NCBI GenBank assembly: GCA_029204225.1 | Contig: CM055094.1 | Coordinates: 25,010,541-25,074,540 of the forward strand | Direction: 5' to 3' | Length of the DNA stretch: 64,000 nt | DNA from: Diphasiastrum complanatum | Taxonomy: Eukaryota; Streptophyta; Lycopodiopsida; Lycopodiales; Lycopodiaceae | Shown here: piece after piece, positions 24,539-35,522 of the stretch | How positions within the stretch are numbered: the first letter of the stretch is position 1 | Layout: every line of letters begins with the position of its first letter | The notes under the pieces: model-generated | Databases searched by the model: none | The model's input: only the letters and a program-made list of their open reading frames with translations | What the model was told of the DNA's origin: nothing | Program-made: the position numbers and the translations under genes

Positions 24539-25221
24539 TGTAAAAATTACAGCAAATAATGATCCTAAAACACTTGAAATGATGAGGGAAACAATAGATT
24601 ATGATTTCATAAGATTAGCACAAATTGAACCATCAAAATCCATCAAAAATCTATGCTTGAACCTCACTAAATGGCCCAAATCCTTGAAGAAGGCTTCACA
24701 CGTGTGAAAGTACGGCCTCCCACAGTCTGAGTACTGTACACCAGACCTACATTCAATCCTATAATCATTAGTAATCACAAGTACTCAAACAATTATGAAC
24801 ATAGAGAGCAATTGCACCATCATGAGAGAAAAAATCATGAAATTGCTTGATTGATTTTGGTGAGATATCATCACCTATATATACATGATCCATCACGGTT
24901 TTGGGCAGGTATGAGTAGCCCTAAACCTATCCCTAATGCTAATTTTGGTGGATCTTTCATCCCTACCAAGTTAAGGTTGGAATCTTGGAGATCCCTCAAC
25001 AATGCAAAAACTACCAAAAATAGCTCCTATTTTTTCTCCCTTGTATCTAAGCATAATTTGGACTCATTCCAAAGGTTCTAACACTTAGGTCTACTTGAGA
25101 ACATCCTTATGAATGGAATCCTATGCTATTTGACACGTGTGACAAGCCACATCATGACCATCTAACTATTTACAAGTCATATGACCAAAACTAGTCAAGC
25201 TAGAATTGTGAATTTTTAACA
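24539..25221 (-). repeat. 5' LTR of the intact copia
   Basis: 683 bp, TGTTAAAAATTC...TTTTTACA on the minus strand. It carries the presumed promoter, with a TATA-like run near 24874. It is nearly identical to the 3' LTR and followed by the target duplication CATCT. Confidence 0.95.
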
Positions 25222-25226
25222 CATCT

Positions 25227-25450
25227 TGAGAGGATGTCGCTTTTTGTGATGGAGTTTGTCATTGGAACGATGTAGATGGCCCATTACATCTTTGATCAAC
25301 TCTTGAAATTTTTTCTTGCCCACCAGATAGGCTAGCAAACAATCTATCCCATTTCACCTTATCATCTTGTCGATTTTGGTTCCATCTCACCTTATCATCT
25401 TTCCGATTTTGTTCCATTTTCCGCAATATTCCAACTATCAGATCTTGGGG
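25227..25450 (-). pseudogene. Upstream part of the unrecognised ORF beyond the copia insertion
   Basis: The minus strand reads EQNRKDDKVRWNQNRQDDK and WDRLFASLSGGQEKISRVDQ, a Lys/Asp/Gln-rich stretch with an internal near-duplication (QNR.DDKV.W). Then comes a stop and the copia target site. It could be the N-terminal part of a gag-like or additional ORF. No domain was identified. Confidence 0.45.
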
Positions 25451-25565
25451 TGTGTAGGTAGGTAGGTTAGGGAGAGGGTATACATACTGCCAGGGAGTGG
25501 AGAGGGAGGGAAGAGAGAGAGGAGGCGTTGTGTGGAAGGGGGTACGTCCAAGGAGAAGAGGATCG

Positions 25566-25835
25566 CGAGTTTAGGCCCGAGTGTGCAAGTTCAGGTCTGA
25601 GTGTGCGAGTTTGGGTGTGCGAATTCAGGCCAGGCCTGGGTGTGCCAGTTCAGGTCCGAGTGTGCGAGTTCGGGTGTGCAAATTCAGGTCAGGCCCGGGT
25701 GTGCGAATTCAGTCGAAAAGTGTGCGAGTTTGAGGTCAGGCTCGGGTGTGTGAGTTCAAGTCTGGGTGTACAAGTTCGGGTGTGCGAATTCAAGTCAGGC
25801 CCGGGTGTGCGAGTTCAATTTTAGGAAGTGTGTGA
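25566..25835 (+). repeat. Minisatellite based on a GTGTGCGAGTTCAGGTC-like unit
   Basis: About 270 bp consists of imperfect copies of a unit of roughly 16-18 bp (variants of gtgtgcgagttcaggtc and gggtgtgcgaattcagg). Some blocks recur at a higher order of about 70-100 bp. Base composition is G-rich on the plus strand, unlike the AT-rich surroundings. An open frame on the plus strand (25528-25824) just reflects the repeat (many VCEF/VRVCEF units) and is not taken as a gene. Confidence 0.85.
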
Positions 25836-27137
25836 GTTGGAGGGGAAAATGTGCCTCCTCTTGTGCGACTTTGACCAACGTGCGAATTTGGATCACTCAA
25901 TATTTTTTTTTAACAAAAATCTGGCGAACTTTTACAATGAAAGGCCGAAAAAAAATTGCAAGAGAAATGAAACTTCAAAATTGACAAAATGAAGTGCTTC
26001 TCTCACTTGAAAAAAATCCAAAATAATTTTTTTAGAATTCTAACAAATCTAACCCATCTCCACTAATTTGATTATAACTACCTCAATATTAATACAAATC
26101 ATAAAAACTCAATACCTCTGAAAAGCTAACAACAAGATCTATCAGCTGTAGTATCAAATCAATGATTGGAGGTGATTTGATTGGTCGAACTAACCACAAA
26201 ATAGGTCTAAAAATTTTGAAGAGGAAAAACTAGTAAAACTAGAGCTACCAATCAAGATTTGTCATAACTATTTGGATACTAATTCAAATGCCCTGCCTTA
26301 TCAATAAAATCAAAGCTTAGACAATGCTTAAAAATCTTATGTAAAGAAACTTGAATTAAAAACTCAAATTAAATCTGAAGTATTGAAACAAAGTAGAGGG
26401 AAAATTCTAATCACCTATTTGGATAGCTTTTGGGAGAATTGCAATAACTTCTACATTTATTACCTAATTGCTTGCAAATTGGTGCAAATGAAAGCTAAAA
26501 CAAAGCTCTACAAATCTATTGAATCAAATTAGAAATTAAAAACGAAATTAAATGTCTAAAATTGATATGAACAGACCTAAAAATTTCAAAGTTAAAAATT
26601 AGCAAAAAGAAAGTTACAAATGCAATAAATTTATCAAATCTAATGAAATTCACATAGAATCGTTCACGAATTTAGGATCTATGCTTTGGTGCCAAATCCC
26701 AAACTAATAGCAATCACAATGGAAGTAAAGCTAATAGCAAGAAAAGTATAAGACCATCATGATAGCATATCAATAGAAAGCTAGAAACATGTAGATCACC
26801 ATAGAATCGCATTAGTAATGGAAAGAAGAGTACAAGCTATGAACATGAGCATTGATTCATGTGGATAGGGCACATGAGACCTAGCAATGGAGATCCCTAT
26901 GGCTCACATTCACAAGGAGAAAGCAAGAAGCTCTCACTTGCAAATGAGCCAAAAGATTCACAAATTGATGTCTCTTATCTAGTTATAGACAACGCTCTCA
27001 CTTAACTTAATTTAACAATCTTGAGGGATAGTTAGCCCTTGTTAATTATTATTTAAACTACATTGGGACCTTGTTGGCCTATTATCCTTATTAATTACTT
27101 TGGAGGGCCTAAAGAGGGAACTGCCTTGTTATTAAGG
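25836..27137. other. AT-rich stretch, possible LTR/leader remnant near its upper end
   Basis: No coding similarity was recognised. The part from 26870 to 27130 has LTR-like features (ggctcacattcacaa, gggcctaaag, aggctaaca), and ggctcacattcacaa(a/g)ga recurs near 33125. It could be part of an LTR belonging to the gypsy remnant above 27138. Confidence 0.35.
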
Positions 27138-27959
27138 CTAACAGCTCCTTTTGGGCCTACAAAGCTTACAATGGATATTATATTGTCTTGAAAAGCACTG
27201 ATGTACTAAAAGTACATGATAATATAACTTCACAATGACTTTGATTTTGGAATAATCCATAGCAATGCCATGTCTTGATATCACATGTCCAAGAACAACT
27301 CCTAACCCAAATTTGAGATTTGGTGCTTGCAACAACGTTTAAATACTTTCTCCCAATGATCCAGGTGGTCTGTATCGGCACTATGAACTCTGAGATCAAG
27401 GAATTTCTACAAGTAGTCTTTGAAGGAAAACTGCATCACTCTTTGAAATTAACTAGGTGCATTACAAAGTCCAAACAACATAACTTTATAAGCATAAGTT
27501 CTCCATTTTGTTGCAAAAGCTATTTTATGGTGATCCACATGTGCGATCTCCAGCAAGGCGGTCCAATATGCTTCAGTAAAGGGTAACAAAAAGTGATCCT
27601 TTCGCATCACTTTGTTCGACAACAATTGGCGAAACCCATTCAGTATGTTCGATCTCGTAAATGAAATCGACTTCAAGTAATCTTTGTAACTCTTTCTTAA
27701 TAAGATAAGTAACGTTTGGATTACAACGATAGAATCTTGTGACTTTTGGATTTGTATCAGGCATCAAGGGTATTGTATGCTCAATCACTGATGTCAGAAT
27801 CCCCTTTAGGTACTTGTATGTCCAAGCAAAAAAAATTTGATACTTAATCGTCAACTTCCTTAGCGCTTGAAACTGTTTTGGGGTAAGTTGCGCTCCAACT
27901 TGAACAATTTTTTTTGGTTCTCTTGGTTCAGCAAGATTCATCGGCTGATGGTCCATCAT
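27138..27959 (-). pseudogene. Gypsy reverse transcriptase, partial
   Basis: The minus strand gives PKQFQALRKLTIKYQIFFAW, then IEHTIPLMPDTNPKVTRFYR and ELQRLLEVDFIYEIEHTEWV. Another frame gives GFRQLLSNKVMRKDHFLLPF and FATKWRTYAYKVMLFGLCNA, typical gypsy RT blocks. Further down, DISRHGIAMDYSKIKVIVKL corresponds to the post-YxDD region (gIa.dp.Ki..i). Stops and frameshifts separate the pieces. Confidence 0.82.
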
Positions 27960-28534
27960 AAACCTCTTTCATTTTTGGTACTTGCTCCTCTGGTTGACAA
28001 TGAGCTTTTGGTAATATGATGACAATATCATCTAGAGTTAGCATTTGAAATGCTCTGACATATCATGTTTTACTTTATCTGATTGTTCGTCCTCAAAAGG
28101 ATTGACCTTGGCTCTTCACTTAGCTTTCTTGGCAAGAATCGTTTGAGGAGGTAATGACTTTCTAGAAGATGTGGTCTTTTGGAAGGTGATGAGTTCCTTG
28201 ATGGTGAATTCTTGTGAGAACTCTGACTCGAAAAGTATTCCTTCATGACCTTTCCTTTACTTTTATCCAATAAATGCGGTACATCTTTAAGAACTACTTC
28301 TCTTGATGATTTTTCTCATTTTAGGACCGTAGTGTAATGTTGCTTCGCTTGCTTTTTTGTCACTGCTCCTATAGTCTTTCCTTCCTTCAATAAAACTGCT
28401 TTCGGCGATTTAATTGTCAGTTCTTCAGAAATATCTCAAATTCCAAACCTCGTAGGATCCATGTGATTTAAAATCTACTCATTTGTAAGTTCTATTTTTT
28501 CATCATAAGACAAGACGTGACTGACATGAAGGAG

Positions 28535-28990
28535 TTAACCTTCAATCGAATCTAGTATTGGTTCGGTTAATATCCAGGCTATGTTCATCATATTCACTAG
28601 AAAAGTGATTGGCATATCCAAAGTTCGATCGGGTAAAGGAATCTCGCTCAGTTCAGATTGATTATCTCGTTGACACATATAGCATGTTGTACAATCCATT
28701 GTTGCAAGAGTTTGGTCTTTTTTGGTGCCCCAGCTATAAATTACTTGCGCAATTCGTAGCCATGGATGTCCCAATAAGACACAGTAAACATTCGGTGCGT
28801 CAGGTAAGTCCATTACTACAAAAGTAATGAAAAACTGAACTCCAACAATCTTGACATGTATATCTTCTACCATTTCCTCAGCTAGCTTAATGGCAAAAGT
28901 TGCAGGCTTTATCTTTGTAAGGCCCCATTTTGCGCATAGCTTTGTTGAAATTAGGTTAACTCCTGAACCTCCATCTATCAGGGTTGCTTC
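28535..28990 (-). pseudogene. Gypsy aspartic protease region
   Basis: The minus-strand frame reads LIDGGSGVNLISTKLCAKW, an active-site-like segment in which the usual D-S/T-G is D-G-G-S-G. It continues VEDIHVKIVGVQFFITFVVM and VLLGHPWLR, the conserved ILGxPWL-type motif of retropepsins. Stops lie nearby. Confidence 0.7.
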
Positions 28991-29305
28991 TTTACCAAAC
29001 TATCTATGTTGTTTTGGCAGGGTGATGTTTCTTTGCTCAATTTCCTAGGCTGCTCCTACATTGAGCACTTCATTTGATTCTTCAAATCCGACACAAAGAG
29101 TGGCTCATGATGGACTATTAGTTCAATTTGAGTTAACTTTTTTGCTTATACTTCTTTTGCTTTCGGCACCAACTTAAGAAATTCTCCCAATGTAAATATC
29201 CATCTTGCTAGACAGAATATTCACGATCATTTTTGTTTGCGGCTCTTCAGGTTATGTCATCTTGAAAGGTTGTTCATGATGGTACAACTGAGTATTAACA
29301 TCTGT

Positions 29306-30947
29306 TCATGAATTATGTAGATTCGAAGGCGGCACATGTGAAGAATAGACGTCGGTTGCTGCTTTAGCTGTTGCAAATTCCTCTTCTTCATGAAATTGTT
29401 TAATCCACTGCCTCATGTTTTGGTATCTCTTCTTTTTTGAGTTGAGATTTGGATACACCCCTGATACAGTAGGTATATTTGTAGTTGGTAGAGATTCAGC
29501 AGGTACTAGATCAATTAGAACTTCTTTATGCTTTTGAGCTCTAGTAACAACCATCAAAGGTACACTTGGTTTAGTAGGCTGAGCTGCTGGTCTTTGCTTG
29601 ATTGCAATCATATACAATGTAGTAATCGGCGATGGTTTTGGTCTTGCTGGACAATCCTTGTAACAATGTCCATAGCTATATTCACGATAGAATGGGACAA
29701 ACTTTCCTTTGTTCGGACATTCCGTAACTCTGTGGTTCCCTCCACATGCAAAGAATCCAAGTGGTTCTCTGGTCCATTGTCTCGCTGCTTGTTGTTGCGC
29801 GGCAACATAAATAACATACTTTTCTTGATCATTATTGTAGCTCCATTGCTCATAACCACTTTAAGGCTCTGGTTCCATTAGATTCACAGGAGGAGCTTGT
29901 TGTGCTTGTGGAGCTGGCAAAGCTAGTCATTCAGGAAATTCCATGCCAAAGTTTTGAGCTTGGTTCTTAGGATCAGGTCCCTTTAGGTAGTAGGTTTCCA
30001 ATATTGAAGCTTAGCATACCTTTGCTGGATAATCTGAGGATTAAATGAGCAAAAAGTTGTTTCGTGTCTCGTAGAGTTGTATAGATGGAAAATAGTATTC
30101 ATCATTCATTGTTTCAATGTTGGACATTCATTCACGATGTGATTTCCCACACAAATTGAACATCAGACATTTTCCCGACTAGCAAAAGTCTTAGTTTTTT
30201 GTTGCGTTGCTACTCTTAGCATGCACTTCTTCCAAAGCTTTCATCTTCTCGTAGAATTGAGACTGCATCTTATCCAGCTACATCTGCTGCTTTTGACCAA
30301 GTTTCTCGAATTCGTTGATCATCAACTCTGTAGTAGCATTAATATTCATGGACGCAATAGTAATGGATGTAGTAGTGGTTTTTCCTACAATATATGGTAG
30401 CATTCCAATATTTGGTTCGTCATCAAAATCTTCATCCTCTTCTCATGTCGCATCGTCCATAGCATGTTGTAAAGAGATATACTCAGTATGGCATTTCAGC
30501 TCGCGTCTAATTCTTTTAGGTATACATGCTTAAAACCACATAATCATGGCATCATCATTAATCAAATCAGAATCACACTTAGATCTGAGGTGTTTAATCC
30601 GTATAATCTCGTACTCCCTCTCTCTTTCCCATTTTAATTTTACTTAAAAGTAGGAAAAAATCTTCTATAAACTTGTTGGGTTTAAATCTTGTGATGAGGG
30701 CTTGTTTAACAGCTTCCCATTCTGCACATTCTATTTTGTCTTGGTTATAAAACCAATCATGTGCTGCTCCAGTTAAGGCCATATGGAATAGCTTAAGTTT
30801 ATCTTGTGAAAAAACTTCGCCATAAACCTCACATGATTCAGAATAGATTTTAGAAATTTGACAAGATCAAATAGTCATCTCTAACCAAGGTGACCATCTA
30901 ACAATAACTAGGTTAACGTTCATAGGACCTCCACCTCCTTCAGCCAT
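29306..30947 (-). pseudogene. Gypsy gag
   Basis: The frame starts at ATG 30947 (MAEGGGGPMNVN). The retrotransposon gag core is recognisable at 30594-30782 as MALTGAAHDWFYNQDK, AEWEAVKQALITRF. Near 29.65-29.78 kb the minus strand reads FFACGGNHRVTECPNKGKF and YSYGHCYKDCP, a zinc-finger-like pair. The frame is broken several times between these parts. Confidence 0.75.
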
Positions 30948-33391
30948 AATTACAAATCACTAAAGACAATGAGATTGGATCTAGATTTTTCAATCAAATC
31001 CTATCTCTGATCAAATCTGTAAAAATTATATCACTTGACAATAATCATATTACTGATTTTTGAAAAAAAGATCTTTGATCAAGCGATCGACACTTCGAAG
31101 ATCAAGATTTTTTAGAATCAATATAAAAATGTAATAGAATGTCTCAAAAATTTGTTAGTGGATAGATTTGGTAGATCATAACCTAAAAATAGTATGGGCA
31201 AAGGTTTTTAGATCAAAGATTGACTCGACAAAGGTTCTTCACTGTTATTTTGGAGTATCTAGCTATTTTATGATAAATCTGATAAAAATACGACGATTTG
31301 ACAATGGGTAAATCTAACATAGATAAAACTAGGGTAGAATTGGCAAAGGTTTTGTCTCACAAACAATAAGGTTTTTGCAGCTTGGCAAAGGTTTTGTCTC
31401 ACAAACAATAAGGGCCCAAAGTGCCATCAAGCTTCAATCTCGTTAAAAACGTTTAGTTTGAAGGGACCCAAGGTGCGGTGGCCACTTTGAAGGGCTAAAG
31501 GACTCGATTGACAGTTTGTAGAGAACTCTTTCAAAACTTCATAAGTGAAAATTTAGCTCATTTTTGTCTATTTTGCTACTTTTGGCCTTTGAGAGTGTCC
31601 TGCTTGAGAGACTTAAATTTTAAGGCTCTCTAATAATGTGAGAAATGTAGAATACACAAAACAAGATGTGATTCAATCTCAAAAAGTGCATCTATGCTAG
31701 GTTAGTGACTCCTTGTCACGCCTTCTCAATGATATCAAAGCCAAAGCTTGCATGTTAAAAATATAGAGTGTTAAGGAGTGCGACCAGAAAGAAAATCAAA
31801 CCTCGTGAGGATTAAGTTTTGGCACTTTGAATTAAACTTGCTTTAGTACTTGGTAGTTTTGTATGTGTTAAAGAACACAGTACCTTGCATAATGTGCAAC
31901 AAGGTATGAATCAGTAGAAAATTTCCAATGGGACTTAAAAAGATTTGTCAAAACATTTTGTAGGTGCATGGATATTAGTCCCCTAACCATAGTGTAAATG
32001 TACAAGGTCGTCCAATCTTATTCAATGCTTTGCATGATTAAAAAATGTAGCAAGGCAAACTTGTTATGATATATTTCTAATACCTAATACATATTAATGC
32101 TCTTTGTAGCACAATCTTGATTCGAAATACCTTAAACTTGACATCAAAGCCAAGGGAACCGCTAGTGAAATAACCGAAGGCAAAAATAAGACCTGCATTC
32201 ATAAAATAATATTATTCAAAAAAAGAGTAAAGAAAAGAGATATGTTAGCCAGTAACTACTAATTACAAGTAATCTAGTTGAGGTGCTTGATAATGATAAT
32301 GTCATTAAGAGAGAATAATAAAGCCCCTTTTTAATAGCAGGAACACAAGAAAGATAAGATAAGAAAAATGATGAAAAGGTTAAAGGGAAAGCAAAGAACC
32401 AAAGTTAAATTATCTCTTGTTACTTTGAAAAAGAAGAATCAAGAAACAAAGTATATCAATAAGCTATCAAAACTCACAAGTTCATTTGTATGAAGTCCTT
32501 TCTAACTCAAGTAGCATTCATAAACTTGTTACTCAAACTTATATCATTAAATCATCGTGCTAGTTGTGATTATTTAGAGACCCAATATGTTTGAGACACC
32601 CTTCTCCAAGATGGCTTTCCAATCCCTTTGCCCAAAATAAGAACTATATTCATAAAAATTAAAAGATTTCATGTCAAGTTTTGAAGAAATGAATAAAAGT
32701 AACATAAATAGCTAATACCAAAGCAAGACAAAGAAGCATTTGTGAGCTATCTAACTTTTAACTAGCAAACTAAACTGAAGTAAAATGATAATTACAAATC
32801 ATTTCAAATCACCTTCACTACTCTGCTTAGCAAAAAGACCTATATATTACATATTCTAGAGAATGATTTCAAGGAATTGATGGAAATTCAGATCCAAGAC
32901 ACCAACACAAGTCTCTTTGTCATATTCTCCTACTTATGGAGCCATCGACTATCATGTGCCCAACCTCACAATAAAAGCCAAGCAAGTAAAGAATTAGAGA
33001 CAACCATCACACTTGTGTTGAAAAGAACATAAGATAGCATATAACCACTAGTTGCCACAGATGGATTTCATTATTGAGCTTGTGAAGTACATGGATTCGT
33101 GTGCCAACAAGATCAAATCCTAGGGCTCACATTCACAAAGAAGAGGAGATTGTTAGAATCCAATCATGGATCCAATATATTTCGATGAGAGTGATAGCTT
33201 TAGAGGTCATATGACCAGTTTGCGACAGTCGATGACTCTTCATCAAAGGCACTAGAGGCCAATCATTTCTAGGTGTGTTGCAGTTGCAATTCGGTGTACT
33301 TGCACGTGATGTGTTGTGTGACAAGATTGGTAGAGCCGACGTACAACTGACCAAGTTAACCCGTAATTTAGTGGGCAGTGACTAGGGTTAG
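30948..33391. other. Leader/flank without recognised gene; contains small repeats
   Basis: Possibly the 5' leader of the gypsy remnant. It contains a 47-bp-spaced direct duplication (ttggcaaaggttttgtctcacaaacaataagg at about 31337 and 31384). The segment around 31970-32075 is similar to 52795-52985, so it is a dispersed repeat. No coding similarity was recognised. Confidence 0.45.
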
Positions 33392-33937
33392 TATAAGGGA
33401 AGCTCCTTAGATCCTGCTTACAAATCCCATACACAAAGGATAACACACTATGGAGAAACCACCCAACCAAGTAGAAGCATCCAATCAATCTCTAGAAGCA
33501 TCACCCCCAAGCCAAGGAACAAGAAGCATGAATGTAGAGTGAGAGCCTGGCCATGAATCCAAAACCATGATGAGGAGTAGGGTGAGTTTGGACCCAATAT
33601 ATAGAGCCAAAAGCATCCTGGGCACTTAGCCATGCATAGCCCTAAGTTCCCTATACATAGATTCACCTGGAATAGAGCCCTATGCATGGACCAACTATTC
33701 ATAGAATTGATATTCATAACTCTACACATGCATACACTGTCTCATACCTTGTCTAAACTCCATTTAGTGTGTTCTGGGGCTCACAAGGATATTAGTTACT
33801 TTCGGGTCACGTCTAGTATGACACTTTCGGGTCACGTCTAGTATGACGTAGCATAACTAACAGCTTGTTTCACTGGAGTACCGTGTATCCAAGGCTAGGA
33901 ATATATTGTATCCTATGTACAAGTCATGGACATAACA
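33392..33937 (-). repeat. 3' LTR of the chromodomain element
   Basis: The minus strand begins TGTTATGTCCATG at 33937 and ends CCCTTATA at 33392, so the ends are TG...TA. Compared with the 5' LTR it has an extra tandem copy of about 24 bp (ttcgggtcacgtctagtatg twice within 33800-33846) and a few small indels, explaining 546 versus 512 bp. Confidence 0.9.
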
Positions 33938-33957
33938 TTCTTCCCTCCTTAAACTGT
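33938..33957 (-). promoter_or_regulatory. Polypurine tract of the chromodomain element
   Basis: The minus strand reads AAGGAGGGAAGAA immediately before the LTR start TGTTATG. Confidence 0.8.
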
Positions 33958-33984
33958 TTCTATCCTTAGAAACTAAAATTCGAG

Positions 33985-35520
33985 AAATTCTTCTCTATTC
34001 TATCAAGTCTCTCCCATGAATCATCATCCTCAGTACGACCCTTCCACCGAATTAAGCACTCAGAGATAGACGATTTCTTAATCGTTTATCTCTAGTTCTA
34101 AGCACTTTCTCAAGTTTCAAAGGTACACTAAGCGAGAAATCTTCCAAATGGGATAAATCCTCGTCTGATCCAACTGTATCACCATCATGTAAATTTAGTT
34201 TCAAATGACTTACATGAAATACTGGGTGTGCAGTCGATTTTCCTTGAAGATCGAGTTCATACGCCAAAGAACCAATTCTACGTACAATCTGAAAGGTCCA
34301 CAATAACAGGTAGACAGCTTATAATGCTTCCATGTACGTAACGTCTTAGAATCTTTTGGAATCCTAAGATATACCCGGTCATCAACTTTAAAATATCTTG
34401 GAAATCTCTTAAGATCGGTATAGTGTTTAGCTCTATCCTGAGTACTTTGGATACTATCCTTAGCCACTTGCAACATTTCTTGCATATCACGCAAAAAATG
34501 AGCAACCTTCTGGATCTTAATAGACTTTATCTCAACATTTACTAAAGATCTAGGTTGAAAATCGTACATAAGCATAAAAGGACTATAACCTGTAGCAGAA
34601 TGTTTTCTACTATTATATGCAAACTCAACCAGTGGGAGATAATTTTTCCAATGAGATTGCTTGTGAGAAACATACGTCCTCAAAATATCTTCCATAGTCT
34701 GATTAGTCCTTTCTGTCTGGCCATTTGATTCAGGATGATCAGAAGAACTTAAACTCAAAGAAGTTTCTAGTTTATGGAATACTACTGACCAAAGGCGACA
34801 TGTGAACTTAGGATCTCTATTACTAACAATGTCACTTGGCAGACCATACAACTGAAATAATCTTTCAACAAAGATCTGGGCTAAATTAGAAGCCTTTATA
34901 GTTGACTTGACTGGTATGAATGCAGCTAACTTAGTTAACCGATCCACTACAACCCAAAATAGAATCATTTTGCCATTGGGTCTTTGGAAGTCCAACTACA
35001 AAATCCATAGATATACTTTTCCATTCCTTATCTGGGATATCTAATGGATGCAACAAACCACCAGCCTTATGGCATTCAGCCTTTGCTAGTTGATAGGGCT
35101 TTCATTTAACAACATATGACTCGACATATGGCTTGAGCTTTGGCCAATAATATTCCCTCTTAACCAAGTCCAGAGTCTTGTGTATACCGGGATGTCCTGC
35201 ATAGGGTCATGACATTCAAACAAAATCTTTCGTTTGAGCTCATCATCCCCAGGTACACAAACTTTCCCATTCCAAAATAATAATCCATCTCAAATGGTGA
35301 ATTGTTCCACAATCTTCTTATCTTTCTTAGTTGGTTGAGTCCCTTGTGTTTTTGACTCAGTATTGTCCACATTTCTTCCGGTTTGAACAATGTTTCAAAT
35401 GTAACCAAAATGGGAATCTGATTCATGTTTTTTCTTTCAGCGAAAGATATAGATCTGTGGAAATCTGGGTGAATGACAACTTGTTCAGTTCATCGATCCG
35501 ACTAAGAGCATTCGCAACTT
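33985..35520 (-). pseudogene. Integrase with C-terminal chromodomain (chromovirus)
   Basis: The integrase core at 34210-34995 has [14 protein letters not shown] (first Asp), DIVSNRDPKFTCRLW (second Asp) and DHPESNGQTERTNQ (Glu), then YSPFMLMYDFQPRS. A shifted frame near 34300-34080 gives GSLAYELDLQGKSTAHPVFHVSHLK, the GPY/F-type end. A third frame near 34070-33990 gives ECLIRWKGRTEDDDSWERL, a chromodomain-like segment. The zinc-finger part (35.0-35.45 kb) is eroded. At least two frameshifts separate the parts. Confidence 0.87.
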
Positions 35521-35522
35521 GA

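Larger units (their letters stand above)
19062..25221 (-). mobile_element. Nearly intact Ty1/copia retrotransposon (6160 bp)
   Basis: The element has two 683-bp LTRs, a Met-tRNA primer binding site, a polypurine tract and a single gag-pol reading frame. It is flanked by the perfect 5-bp target duplication CATCT (19057-19061 and 25222-25226). The LTRs differ at about 10 positions by my count, roughly 98.5 percent identical, so this is the youngest datable insertion in the window. It landed in an older coding-like sequence. The only defect noticed in pol is one in-frame TAG. It could be mobilised in trans, or be autonomous if the stop is read through; both are inference. Confidence 0.96.
27138..30947 (-). 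mobile_element. Ty3/gypsy remnant: gag, protease and partial RT
   Basis: Read on the minus strand, gag begins with ATG at 30947. It is followed by zinc-binding residues near 29.7 kb, a retropepsin region near 28.5-29.0 kb and the N-terminal half of RT down to about 27.14 kb. RNase H and integrase are absent and no paired LTRs were identified, so the 3' half is missing. Multiple stops and frameshifts occur throughout. Confidence 0.8.

Noticed and set aside
25528-25984. Plus-strand open frames with many VCEF/VRVCEF repeats as a repetitive protein
   Set aside because: They are a direct translation of the minisatellite; overlapping frames are open in the same way.
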